A stretch of DNA of 64,000 nucleotides from Drouetiella hepatica Uher 2000/2452 (GTDB taxonomy: Bacteria; Cyanobacteriota; Cyanobacteriia; Elainellales; Elainellaceae): assembly GCA_019359505.1 (NCBI GenBank), contig JAHHHD010000004.1, forward strand, positions 62,001 to 126,000, read 5' to 3'. Both the position numbers and the translations under genes were made by a program. Below, in pieces: positions 25,011 to 33,727 of this stretch. The notes beneath the pieces were generated by a model. It saw nothing but the letters and a program-made list of their open reading frames with translations. It searched no databases and was not told where the DNA came from. Positions within the stretch are counted from its first letter, which is position 1. Each line of letters opens with the position of its first letter.

Positions 25011-25095
25011 CGCTAGGGCGGTTAGGACAGGGACATTCTTGGTGGGGGGCGAAGCCCCCCACCAAGAATGTCCTAAGCAAACTGGCGACAGCTAT
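25011..25095 (+). repeat. Family A compound palindromic element, copy A2
   Basis: Same layout as A1: AACCGCTAGGGCGGTT hairpin, then a long palindrome with GGACATTCTTGGTGGGGGGC and its complement around GAA, then the tail CTGGCGACAGCTAT. The core CTTGGTGGGGGGC differs from A1 but both arms changed together. It ends 5 bp before the mltA stop. Confidence 0.85.
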
Positions 25096-25100
25096 GGAGA

Positions 25101-26282
25101 CTACTCTCTGAGCAGTAAATAATAAAGCTGCCCGTTGCTGTTGATTAGCCCCGCCCGATCGCCCGCCTGGGAACCCGTACCCATAAACACATCCACCCGT
25201 CCGGCTCCTCGAATAGCACCCCCTGTATCCTGATCCAACACATAGCGAGACGCAGGCTCTAGTACAAGCTGTCCTTGACTATTGGTAGGCAGCTGCGTCT
25301 GGATGAACGCCAATGCTCCGGGCGGCATTAGAGATTTGTCGGTGGCGATCGATCGTTCTGCCGTCACGGCTAAACCCAAACTGCCTGTTGCAGGTGCGCC
25401 GCCCGTTTCTTCAAAGAAGATAAACCGATTGTTTCGCGGCAAATACAAATCAAGATCGGCTGGATTGTCCCGAAAGTATTGGATCAAACGCGGTAGGGTT
25501 AGCTCCTCCAGCTTAAATTTGCCCGCATCCACCAAGGCTCGTCCTATGCTGACGTAGGGATAGTCCGTGTGCCCTGCCACGCCCACCGACATTGTGCCGC
25601 CCTCTTTGAGCTGGAGCCGAGCCGAGCCTTGCACCTGCACCAGATAGGCCTCTAGGCGATCGCGTAGCCAGACCAGCTCTAATCCTCGCAGCTTTCCCTG
25701 AGATGCTTGCAGCCCATCTGCACCTTCGAGCTGAAGTCGCGTAGGCTGAGGGCGTGACCAGTCCCTCATGTTGGGCGGCAGGCGATAGAGCGGATAGCGA
25801 TACTCTGCGGTGGGCACTCGGCTAGCCGCATAGGTCGGTTCAAAATAGCCCGTGAACCCCACGGTTCCCTGCCCGTCCTTGCCCACGGATTGATAGAAGA
25901 CAAACTCTTGTATCACTGACGCTTGAAGCTCTTCAGGCGATCGTGCCCCCAGCAACAGCTCTCGAAACCGCTCTAAGCTCCGATAGACCCGATCAGCCGT
26001 AAAAGCTGGAATCGCATATTGCCGATAGGCGGTTCTAGCTGCCGGACTCGCCAGATAGGTAAGGGAACGATCGATCGATTGAATTAGCGCTGAGCGATCG
26101 CCAGAATTGCCACCTGTTCCCCAAAGGCGATTGTCTAGCCCCTGGGCTAAACCAGGCGAGGCGACAGGCTGCAAGGGTAAGCCCTGCTCTGAGCGAATCG
26201 GTGAGGCTGAAACGGTGAGGACGGCAAAAAGCGTCAGGCAGAAAAGGAGCGATCGCATTATGAATTTCAAATGACGGGTCAA
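25101..26282 (-). CDS. mltA: Membrane-bound lytic murein transglycosylase A
   Basis: A 393-aa exported enzyme. A signal peptide (RSLLFCLTLFAVLTVSASP) is followed by the MltA barrel domain: GTVGFTGYFEPTYAAS, LVQVQGSARLQLKEGGTMSVG and AGHTDYPYVSIGRALVDAGK. The 3D domain closes the protein with PASRYVLDQDTGGAIRGAGRVDVFMGTG, which carries the catalytic Asp region. It cleaves peptidoglycan glycan strands to 1,6-anhydro sugars during wall growth. A lipobox is not evident. It lies 33 bp downstream of the TIGR04222 gene in the same direction. Confidence 0.93.
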   Translation of the reverse strand: MTRHLKFIMRSLLFCLTLFAVLTVSASPIRSEQGLPLQPVASPGLAQGLDNRLWGTGGNSGDRSALIQSIDRSLTYLASPAARTAYRQYAIPAFTADRVYRSLERFRELLLGARSPEELQASVIQEFVFYQSVGKDGQGTVGFTGYFEPTYAASRVPTAEYRYPLYRLPPNMRDWSRPQPTRLQLEGADGLQASQGKLRGLELVWLRDRLEAYLVQVQGSARLQLKEGGTMSVGVAGHTDYPYVSIGRALVDAGKFKLEELTLPRLIQYFRDNPADLDLYLPRNNRFIFFEETGGAPATGSLGLAVTAERSIATDKSLMPPGALAFIQTQLPTNSQGQLVLEPASRYVLDQDTGGAIRGAGRVDVFMGTGSQAGDRAGLINSNGQLYYLLLRE

Positions 26283-26315
26283 AGTTTCGAGAAAACAAGC
26301 TACTCGTCAATAATT

Positions 26316-27800
26316 TTAGTCTCCACCGCCACAGCCGCCACAGCCGCCTCCGCTATCTCCACCGCCGCTATCGCCCCCACCGCCGCTATCGCCCCCGGCA
26401 TAACCACCCTCTCCACCACCGCCACCAGCGGATACTGGAATCAATAGCTGCTTTAAGCCAACCATCTCGTTTGGCAAAACGGATGCTCCCCAAAGTGCAA
26501 ATGCCAGCGGCAGCTGAGGATCGGCAGGATTAACGACTGTTGAGCGAATATGACCCTGGAGCGATTGGAAAACGCGATCGCCGTAACGACTGCGGCGAAC
26601 CGGATTTCGCCAAAATGCTAACCCAATGATCGCCACAATCATACACATCATGATTAAAAATCCCACAGGCTTGCCGCGCGAGAGACCTATCCCAATCTTG
26701 GCAATGCCCAATCCGAGGAGAGCAGCAATCAAGAGAGCTGGATAAGTTTGGGCTTTAAAGGATTGGTCTTTGCTAACCAAAAGCTCAAGCTGGCACAATC
26801 GATCTTGAACCGCATGGTTTGCCTGAGTTGCAGCACTCCGGACTTTAACAAGCCGTCCATCTGACGCGATCGCATTGGCAACGGCACGTTCCATAGGATG
26901 GGACAGCCCTTTGACAGGTTGATTTAGGGTCAGGCTACTCTGTCCCGATTGCACAGTGACATATTCTTTTTGGATTAGACTCGCGATCGCCGTATCCACA
27001 ACGCGGCTTTTACCTTCTGCAAGATAAGCTGTTTCATAAATATCGAGCGATACAGGTCGCTGTTTTGGATCGCCATCCGGTAGGCGCAGAAAGGCTCGGA
27101 GGCGAGCGGCTAAGATGATGACGACCGTTGACAGCAGCAGATAAAAAGTTAGAAACTCTGCGCCTCCAAAGTCCAATGGATTAGGCAAGTTAGCAGCCTG
27201 ACAACCCGCGATCGCAAATGTCAAAGTGAACCCAAGAGCTAAAACTGCTGCCTGCTGTAGCTGGAGCAGCTGAGCTTGAGGTTTCCAGCTCACAGATAGC
27301 TTAGGCACAAGCCAGTTTTTTTGCGTGTTGACCCGAACAAAATGCAAGTCGCGCCCAAATCGATCCTTGGGTGCAGACCAGATATCAACTGGGGGTGCTT
27401 GACCCCAAAACCGCTCGTAGCTTTCTAATGTCCTGCCATACCAATCATCAAACTTTGTCTGCTCAGAGCTGCCGCCGCGAGTTGGCTCGTGATGCAGCGG
27501 GGTTTGCAGAACTTTTGGACAAAACTCCTGCCAATACGATCGCGTGTAGCTCAAATGCAAATGCCAGACCTGATCCACCTGATCGGATGGCGTAACGGGA
27601 TGCCCTGCTGCGATCGCCAGAAAGACAAATCTCTTATATTCCTCAATTACTCTCTGAGCATAATCCCGCGACCAGCCGTTCTCTCGCGCTAACCGTTTGC
27701 TAAAGGATAGGGGAGACTCCGGTTGATCTAACGAAAAGTGCTGAATCCGCTGATATAGCTTTGTTTGCTGAGCATCCATTCTGTTCAATGGATCATTCAT
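26316..27800 (-). CDS. TIGR04222-domain membrane protein with Gly/Cys-rich tail
   Basis: A 494-aa protein. The N-terminal part (residues 1-150) is soluble and contains PSDQVDQVWHLHLSYTRSYWQEFC, which resembles the glycine-rich-domain-containing family region of unknown function. Two groups of hydrophobic helices follow (about 190-240 and 360-400), enclosing a cytoplasmic LDIYETAYLAEGKSRVVDTAIASLIQ segment typical of TIGR04222. The last 35 residues are nearly all Gly, Ser, Asp and Cys (GGCGGCGGGD), also a TIGR04222 trait. Function unknown; it sits upstream of mltA, so a cell-envelope link is possible but unproven. Confidence 0.85.
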   Translation of the reverse strand: MNDPLNRMDAQQTKLYQRIQHFSLDQPESPLSFSKRLARENGWSRDYAQRVIEEYKRFVFLAIAAGHPVTPSDQVDQVWHLHLSYTRSYWQEFCPKVLQTPLHHEPTRGGSSEQTKFDDWYGRTLESYERFWGQAPPVDIWSAPKDRFGRDLHFVRVNTQKNWLVPKLSVSWKPQAQLLQLQQAAVLALGFTLTFAIAGCQAANLPNPLDFGGAEFLTFYLLLSTVVIILAARLRAFLRLPDGDPKQRPVSLDIYETAYLAEGKSRVVDTAIASLIQKEYVTVQSGQSSLTLNQPVKGLSHPMERAVANAIASDGRLVKVRSAATQANHAVQDRLCQLELLVSKDQSFKAQTYPALLIAALLGLGIAKIGIGLSRGKPVGFLIMMCMIVAIIGLAFWRNPVRRSRYGDRVFQSLQGHIRSTVVNPADPQLPLAFALWGASVLPNEMVGLKQLLIPVSAGGGGGEGGYAGGDSGGGGDSGGGDSGGGCGGCGGGD

Positions 27801-27899
27801 ATGTACCTCAACTCAATGCAGTTTGGATACATTACTTTTCCCAAAAACTCACGGTGCTGCTGACTTCAAGCACAGGTTTTTTGAGGGTAGTCTTCAAAA

Positions 27900-27943
27900 G
27901 GTATAAATTTTTGAGATCGCACGCGATCTCAAAAATTTATACC
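27900..27943. repeat. Perfect palindrome between TIGR04222 and glcD genes
   Basis: 21-bp arms GGTATAAATTTTTGAGATCGC and complement around AC. The centre holds a CGATCG-like HIP1 fragment on each side. It lies 27 bp after the glcD stop and could end its transcript. Confidence 0.75.
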
Positions 27944-27970
27944 CAGATTAGCCGATACCAAACTTTTCTC

Positions 27971-29446
27971 TTAAAACTTCTCTACAGAGGGAAACTGCTG
28001 ATGCGCTCTTGCCGCTTCGCCACAGGTGCGCGGGGTGGGGAAAATCTTTTCCGGATTCGCCAGACCTTTAGGATTAAACACCTGCCGCACCCAAATCATC
28101 GTTTCCATATCAGCCTCAGTAAACATTTCCGGCATATAGCAGCGCTTGTCAGCTCCGATGCCATGCTCTCCAGAGATACTGCCCCCCACCCTGACGCAGA
28201 GCTTGAGGATTTCGCCGCCTAGCTCCTCTACAGCTTCCAGTTCACCAGGAATCGCGTTGTTGTAGAGAATCAGCGGATGCAGATTGCCGTCCCCGGCATG
28301 GAAAACATTGGCAACCCGATAGCCGTGCTTTTGGCTAAGCGCCTCAATTTCTGCTAGGACATAGGGCAGCTTGGTTCGAGGAATCACCCCATCCTGCACA
28401 TAATAATCTGGACTAATTTTGCCGACGGCGGCAAAGGCGGCTTTGCGCCCTTTCCACAGGGTCAGACGTTCTTGGGAGTCTGTGGCAGAGGTAATGTTTC
28501 GAGCGCCGTTTTGCCGACAAATTGCCTCCACACGCTGGCTATTCGCCACTACTTCCACATCCAATCCATCTAGCTCAATGAGCAAAATAGCCGCTGCATC
28601 TCGCGGATAGCAGTTGGCGGCAACCACATCCTCAACGGCATTGATGCTGAAGTTGTCCATGATTTCCATGCCGCCCGGTAAAATACCCGCGCTAATGATG
28701 TCCGACACCGTTTGCCCTGCGGCTTCGACATGGGTAAAGTCTGCCAGCAAAACACGGATGGCTTCTGGAGCTTTGAGGATACGGAGCGTGATTTCGGTAG
28801 CGATGCCTAGCGTCCCCTCTGAGCCGACAAAAACCCCGGTTAGGTCATACCCCGGCATTTCAGACATACCGCCTACGTCCGCGATCGCCCCATCCGGCAA
28901 TACCAGCTTCAGCCCCAAGACATGATTTGTCGTCACACCATATTTCAAGCAATGCACCCCACCAGAATTCTCGGCAACGTTACCCCCAATCGAACAGACA
29001 ACCTGGCTAGAGGGATCGGGCGCATAGTAGAAACCTGCACCGCTGACGGCTTGCGTCACCCAGTTGTTGATCACTCCTGGCTGCACGACTACCCGCTGAT
29101 TTTCAAAATCAATTTCTAGGATTTGGTTCATCAGCGCTGTGACAATGAGCACGCAGTTTTCGACGGGCAAGGCTCCTCCCGAAAGCCCGGTGCCTGCTCC
29201 ACGGGCAATAAAGGAGATGTGATGGCGATCGCAAATTTTTACAATCTCTGCCACCTGCTCAGTCGTTCGAGGCAGCACTACCACCGCCGGACGCTGGCGA
29301 TAGCTGGTCAACCCGTCGCACTCATAAACCAGAAGCTCTTCTTTGCGCTGCACAACGCCTCTGGCTCCCAAAACAGCTTCAAAATCTCGTATGACGGCTT
29401 GCCAATTTATGAAAGGTGGCGCGTTAGCTTTGTCAAGGGTAATCAT
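27971..29446 (-). CDS. glcD: FAD-linked oxidase, glycolate dehydrogenase subunit GlcD-like
   Basis: A 491-aa flavoprotein of the GlcD/FAD-binding type 4 family. The FAD-binding PCMH domain shows RPAVVVLPRTTEQVAEIVKIC, ISFIARGAGTGLSGGALP, DPSSQVVCSIGGNVAENSGG and the FVGSEGTLGI motif. The C-terminal domain has NVFHAGDGNLHPLI and SGEHGIGADKRCYM, as in D-lactate and glycolate dehydrogenases. In cyanobacteria it is a candidate for photorespiratory glycolate oxidation. No glcE or glcF partner lies next to it. D-lactate as substrate is an alternative. Confidence 0.92.
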   Translation of the reverse strand: MITLDKANAPPFINWQAVIRDFEAVLGARGVVQRKEELLVYECDGLTSYRQRPAVVVLPRTTEQVAEIVKICDRHHISFIARGAGTGLSGGALPVENCVLIVTALMNQILEIDFENQRVVVQPGVINNWVTQAVSGAGFYYAPDPSSQVVCSIGGNVAENSGGVHCLKYGVTTNHVLGLKLVLPDGAIADVGGMSEMPGYDLTGVFVGSEGTLGIATEITLRILKAPEAIRVLLADFTHVEAAGQTVSDIISAGILPGGMEIMDNFSINAVEDVVAANCYPRDAAAILLIELDGLDVEVVANSQRVEAICRQNGARNITSATDSQERLTLWKGRKAAFAAVGKISPDYYVQDGVIPRTKLPYVLAEIEALSQKHGYRVANVFHAGDGNLHPLILYNNAIPGELEAVEELGGEILKLCVRVGGSISGEHGIGADKRCYMPEMFTEADMETMIWVRQVFNPKGLANPEKIFPTPRTCGEAARAHQQFPSVEKF

Positions 29447-30175
29447 AAGGATTTATTTGGCATAATGGCTGATATTAAGCGGCGGAAAATACGGTTGCCC
29501 GCAGCAGCGTTACGGTTCAACAGTGTTCTAGTGCTCTAAACGCTTTTTGAGAAAAAACGCTAAAACGCTGAACAAGAGAAGTTTCTCTTTAAATATCCTA
29601 CCTGTGCTGCTATTGATTTCAAATTTGGATGATGTTGTCTATAAGATGCTTGCCAGAAGTGAGGTATGCTAAATCTACTTTGTATCAAGGCATCACAAAC
29701 TGCGATTTCAACGCTGGATAGGTGTAGCAACCGCCAAGGCGGTTAGGGCGGGCGCATTTTGGTTGGGTGGGGCGCTTAGCGCCCCACCCAACCAAAATGC
29801 CCTAAGCAAACTGGCAACAGCCGTAACACCTCTGAATCTAATGCGATCGTTTCCGGAATCTATTCTTGAATCTGTTAGTGCCCATAAGCTTTAAAGTTGC
29901 CATTAAAGCGCTCTTATTTTGTGATTAATCAATGGGTTGGATTTACTGCTCTAAGCTTAAAGGTTTTATGATTTTTGCTTTAATTTTAACCTATGCCAAA
30001 GGATATAGATATCGTTGAGAATTCTGGCTCGAGATGAATCAGGTTCTAGAGTCTTCAGAAAATGCTTTCAATTGCTGATCTGCCTTACCTAATATTAAGT
30101 ATCTACTCTACTTCTAATTCAGATTCAAGCTACTTGTCTATCCTGCATTTGCCGTGCTGAGCTGTTCTCAAACCT
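29447..30175. other. Intergenic region between divergent glcD and the CPA2 antiporter gene
   Basis: 729 bp with no credible gene. The only structured object is the family A element at 29724-29824. The part from 29825 to 30175 is AT-rich (for example ATTTTGTGATTAATCAATGG near 29915) and presumably holds the promoter of the antiporter gene. No riboswitch or RNA motif was recognised. Confidence 0.5.
29724..29824 (+). repeat. Family A compound palindromic element, copy A3
   Basis: AACCGCCAAGGCGGTT hairpin, then an extended palindrome whose arm reads CATTTTGGTTGGGTGGGGCGC, longer than in A1 and A2, with a TTA loop, then the tail CTGGCAACAGCCGTA. Both arms carry the extension, so the palindrome has been kept while its sequence changed. 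Confidence 0.85.
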
Positions 30176-32434
30176 ATGTCCAATACTATTGTTCTTGTCT
30201 TATTTCAGGTACTTCTGGTAATTGGGCTATCGCGACTGGTGGGATTGGGGTTTCGCTGGATTCGGCAACCGCTGGTTATCGGTGAAATTGTGGCTGGGAT
30301 TATGCTTGGGCCTTCCTTATTTGGGCTGGTTGCTCCCCAGTTAGCAACGACATTATTTCCAGCTGAAACCATCCCATTCCTAGACATCCTGTCTCAAGTC
30401 GGGCTAATTTTCTTCATGTTCTTGATTGGCTTAGAGCTTAACCCTAAGTACCTTCAAGGACAGATGGAAAAAGCTGTGCTGATTTCCCACGTCAGTATTG
30501 TAGTGCCCTTCTCTTTAGGCTCTCTTCTGGCACTGCTTTTGTATCCTCTAGTGTCAAACGCCAGCGTTTCTTTCACGGCGTTTGCTCTATTTTTAGGGGC
30601 GGCAATGTCTATTACGGCATTCCCTGTTCTGGCAAGAATCCTGACTGAAAATAATTTGCAGGGCACTCGACTTGGCACTTTGGCGCTGACCTGTGCGGCC
30701 GTAGATGACGTTACTGCCTGGTGTTTGTTGGCGTTGGCGATCGCTGTCACCCGCACTAATAGCGTGATGGCAGCAATTCCGACTCTGATTGCGTCTGCGC
30801 TCTATATTGGCTTTATGTTGACCCTAGGGCGGGCATTTCTTAAGCGTCTGGCAAGGCTGTATGAACGTACGGGCAAGCTATCTCAGCTAACGCTGGCTTT
30901 GATCTATATGGGGGTCGTGGCTTCGGCACTGATTACTGAAATCATTGGCATTCACCTCATCTTTGGCGCTTTTCTAATAGGCGCAGCAATGCCCAAAAAC
31001 GAAGGGCTAACGCGAGAGCTGGCTGAAAAAACTGAGGATTTTGTCCTAACGTTTCTGCTGCCTATCTTTTTTGCCTATAGCGGTCTGCGGACTCAAATTG
31101 GCTTGCTCAACCGTCCTGAGCTTTGGCTGCTCTGTTTGGCAGTGCTGCTGGTTGCCATTGTGGGTAAGTATGTGGGCACCTATGTGGCTGCGCGAGTATC
31201 GGGGATGGGTTCTCGTGAATCTTCGGCTCTGGGATGGCTGATGAATACACGGGGGCTGACCGAACTCATTGTGCTGAACATTGGTCTGAGCCTGGGCGTA
31301 ATCTCGCCGCTGCTGTTCACCATGCTCGTGATCATGGCGCTCGTAACCACCTTTATGACCTCGCCTTTGCTGGAGTGGACTTTCCCGAAACGCTTGATTC
31401 AACAGGACATGGCAAAATCCCCTGTCCTAGAAACTGTGCCGCTGAACAATGCGCCAACCTATCGCATCTTGGTTGCTGTGGCTAATCCCAGTACACAGAG
31501 AGGTCTGGTACAGCTGGCGATCGCAATCGCAGGTGCGAACCTACAAACCGCCATCATCAATCCACTCAGCCTGATTCAGCTTAAGGAAGAATACGCTTTT
31601 GAGAGTATGCCGATCGAGGCAGAGCGTCAAATTGCGGCAAGGCAGGCACAGCTTCAGCAGCTCGTTCAGAGTTTAGAACCCGCTATTCGTCCGCTCGTGC
31701 ATCCCATTGTGCGCATTGCCAACGACGTAGCGCGAGAAACGGCTGAAATTGCGGCGCTTGAGCAGGCTGATCTGATCCTGTTGGGTTGGCATCGTCCTGC
31801 CTTCAACAGCAATCGTTTGGGAGGACGGGTCGGGCAAATTCTCAGTACGGCAAAAACTGATGTAGCGGTATTTATAGATCTTCCTCGCGAAGAAATAGGC
31901 TTTGATACGCTGTTGGTGCCCTACATGGTGGGTACCCACAACGACCTGGGTCTAGAGCTAGCCATTCGGATTTTGGTCAATCGTCCGACTTGCTGCCTAA
32001 CGGTGTTGCGAGTTACCCAGCCCGATCGCGCGGTAGGCGAGTTTAGCTACGAATTTCGGACGGTGATGCAGCAGTTGCCGCCCCATATCTGCGATCGGAT
32101 TAACCTCACCGTGGTTACCTCTGTCGACACGGTACAAACAGTGGTCGAAGCTTCTAAAAATGTAGATTTAACCATTGCCGGAGCGAGCCGAGAGTGGGGA
32201 ATTGAGCGCCAGACGCTGGGTCAGTATACTGACGAGCTAGCGGTGAAGTGTCAGTCGCCGCTCCTAATTTTGCGGCGCTACAGCCAGGTTACAACTCACC
32301 TAGCAGCTATTCTCAATTCAGATTCGACTTCAGCGCTGAGCCGCGACCCGGCAGGCAGTGATCCTTTGAGCGAAGACCCGCCAAAAAGTAAAGACTCATC
32401 AGAACGTAAAGATCAGTCAGGAGCTAGAACATGA
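30176..32434 (+). CDS. CPA2-family cation/proton antiporter with C-terminal universal-stress-like domains
   Basis: A 752-aa protein. About 12 transmembrane helices span residues 1-400 (VLLVIGLSRLVGLGFRWI; GEIVAGIMLGPSLFG; LFFMFLIGLELNPKYL read with the family's ion-site region TCAAVDDVTAWCLLALAIA). After residue 425 the protein turns cytosolic, with two alpha/beta regions: ILVAVANPSTQRGLVQLAI with ADLILLGWHRPAF, and LLVPYMVGTHNDLGLELAIRIL with VDLTIAGASREWGI. These look like tandem UspA-type domains. The Ser/Asp-rich end is disordered. It probably exports K+ or Na+ in exchange for protons. Its stop overlaps the next ATG by 4 bp. Confidence 0.93.
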   Translation: MSNTIVLVLFQVLLVIGLSRLVGLGFRWIRQPLVIGEIVAGIMLGPSLFGLVAPQLATTLFPAETIPFLDILSQVGLIFFMFLIGLELNPKYLQGQMEKAVLISHVSIVVPFSLGSLLALLLYPLVSNASVSFTAFALFLGAAMSITAFPVLARILTENNLQGTRLGTLALTCAAVDDVTAWCLLALAIAVTRTNSVMAAIPTLIASALYIGFMLTLGRAFLKRLARLYERTGKLSQLTLALIYMGVVASALITEIIGIHLIFGAFLIGAAMPKNEGLTRELAEKTEDFVLTFLLPIFFAYSGLRTQIGLLNRPELWLLCLAVLLVAIVGKYVGTYVAARVSGMGSRESSALGWLMNTRGLTELIVLNIGLSLGVISPLLFTMLVIMALVTTFMTSPLLEWTFPKRLIQQDMAKSPVLETVPLNNAPTYRILVAVANPSTQRGLVQLAIAIAGANLQTAIINPLSLIQLKEEYAFESMPIEAERQIAARQAQLQQLVQSLEPAIRPLVHPIVRIANDVARETAEIAALEQADLILLGWHRPAFNSNRLGGRVGQILSTAKTDVAVFIDLPREEIGFDTLLVPYMVGTHNDLGLELAIRILVNRPTCCLTVLRVTQPDRAVGEFSYEFRTVMQQLPPHICDRINLTVVTSVDTVQTVVEASKNVDLTIAGASREWGIERQTLGQYTDELAVKCQSPLLILRRYSQVTTHLAAILNSDSTSALSRDPAGSDPLSEDPPKSKDSSERKDQSGART

Positions 32435-32985
32435 GCCGTATTTCTCATTCCAGGCATATCCTATTCTATGTGGCGATTATTGGCTCAGTCCTGACACTCT
32501 TCCAGATGGTTAGTGTCTATGGTGAAGCTAATCTCAAAGCGCCTCCTGACCTCAATGGTCGCTATTTCAGCGCCTCAGCGCCACCGGGCTGTCGAGAGGG
32601 CGATCGCTTAGTATTAACGCTTCAACAGTCTGGCATTTATGTCAACGGAATTTTGACGCTGGAGCCAGCCGATCTGGTTCAAACTCCTCAAAGCACAGAC
32701 GCCACCTCTGAGGAGAAATTTTCGCTGACGGGACTTTGGAAGCCGGAACAGATTAACTTATCGGGCGAGACAGATGCGCTAATGAGCTGTGCTGTTGAAG
32801 GTGGGGCGATCGGAACAGGTGCGGCGATCGCGCTACAGGGTCAGGTCGCTCCTACTTCGTTCACCGGAGAGATGACTTATGGGTCGCAGACCGGAGTTCA
32901 GACTGGAAAGGTAGCGTCTACAGCGCAAACCTGGCAGTTCACAGCACAGCGTCAGGCGCTTGCGAAGCCGAAGGAAGTTCATTAG
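32431..32985 (+). CDS. Exported hypothetical protein coupled to the antiporter gene
   Basis: A 184-aa protein with an N-terminal membrane anchor or signal peptide (HILFYVAIIGSVLTLFQMVSVYG) and a beta-rich body: PDLNGRYFSASAPPGCREGDRLVLTLQQSGIYVNG, MSCAVEGGAIGTGAAIALQG, and a final AQTWQFTAQRQ. Two cysteines (PPGC and MSCA) could form a periplasmic disulfide. I do not recognise a family. The ATG overlaps the antiporter stop codon (ATGA), so the two are translationally coupled, and a role with that transporter is a reasonable inference. Confidence 0.8.
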   Translation: MSRISHSRHILFYVAIIGSVLTLFQMVSVYGEANLKAPPDLNGRYFSASAPPGCREGDRLVLTLQQSGIYVNGILTLEPADLVQTPQSTDATSEEKFSLTGLWKPEQINLSGETDALMSCAVEGGAIGTGAAIALQGQVAPTSFTGEMTYGSQTGVQTGKVASTAQTWQFTAQRQALAKPKEVH

Positions 32986-32993
32986 TCACAGCG

Positions 32994-33296
32994 CTAGATC
33001 ACCCAGTGTCCTCTACGGCGCAATAGCTGTTCGCGCAAAGCGTCCCCAAGCTGCTCTTCTGAAATGAGCTGCCGCTCTATTAAAACTTCGCCTAATTTTT
33101 TTGAGTAAAGCATTTGAGCCGCCAGAGCAGCGCCGAGCTGGGAGGGCAAGACCATGCGATTTTTGAGCAAGATCCGGCCCAACTGAGTAGAGTGGCGAGC
33201 GGCAGGTGTTTCTACGGCGATCGCCAAATCTTGTTCTATAACGTCTTGCTCGATTCGAGGGGCGAGGATGACAACGGGGGGGCGCTGGGGAAGCAT
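32994..33296 (-). CDS. Small protein with a GspE/PilB N-terminal-like (MSHEN) segment
   Basis: The start at 33296 is supported by AGGAG about 7 bases upstream, giving 100 aa. After a 45-residue lead (VVILAPRIEQDVIEQDLAIAVE) comes LGRILLKNRMVLPSQLGAALAAQMLYSKKLGEVLIERQLISEEQLGDALREQL. This looks like the two-helix repeat found at the N-terminus of type II secretion or pilus ATPases (LGELLVE-G-ITEEQLEEAL pattern), some of which bind c-di-GMP. No ATPase domain is attached. A regulatory or adaptor role is only a guess. Confidence 0.7.
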   Translation of the reverse strand: MLPQRPPVVILAPRIEQDVIEQDLAIAVETPAARHSTQLGRILLKNRMVLPSQLGAALAAQMLYSKKLGEVLIERQLISEEQLGDALREQLLRRRGHWVI

Positions 33297-33434
33297 GGGG
33301 ACGCTCCTAAAAGTTAGAAAGGTGGAATGAAATGCTGAGAGCATTTGTTGTTACAGAGGCATTCGCCATTACACACTATTCAGGGCAAATCATAGAAATT
33401 ATGCATTTATCGATCTGATTTACCGATCTGTTTT

Positions 33435-33524
33435 GGCTGTCGTCAGTTTGCTGAGGGCATTTTGGGTGGGGCTCGCAGCGCCCCACCCAAAATGCCCCGT
33501 CCTAACCGCCTTGGCGGTTGCCAT
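33435..33524 (-). repeat. Family A compound palindromic element, copy A4 (inverted)
   Basis: In reverse complement: AACCGCCAAGGCGGTT hairpin, then GGCATTTTGGGTGGGGC paired with its complement around GCTGCGA, then the tail ending GACGACAGCC. The right flank, ATGAGAATTGCT, resembles the flank of family C palindromes. It lies in the 383-bp gap between the MSHEN-like gene and ppk1; the rest of that gap shows nothing recognisable. Confidence 0.8.
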
Positions 33525-33727
33525 GAGAATTGCTATTCAATCATCACTTGTTGAACAGCAGAAAACCTTGCTTTGAGGGGTCTGACCCCATCGGCTATTA
33601 GGACAGATTTTCATAACAACTTCATAACTTAGACTGATCATTCAGAGCCGCAGCTACGCTATCCGCATTGAGTTGTAAATTTGCTCTCATTGACTTCAGA
33701 AGCAGCCAAGACACTCACTTCAGCTCT

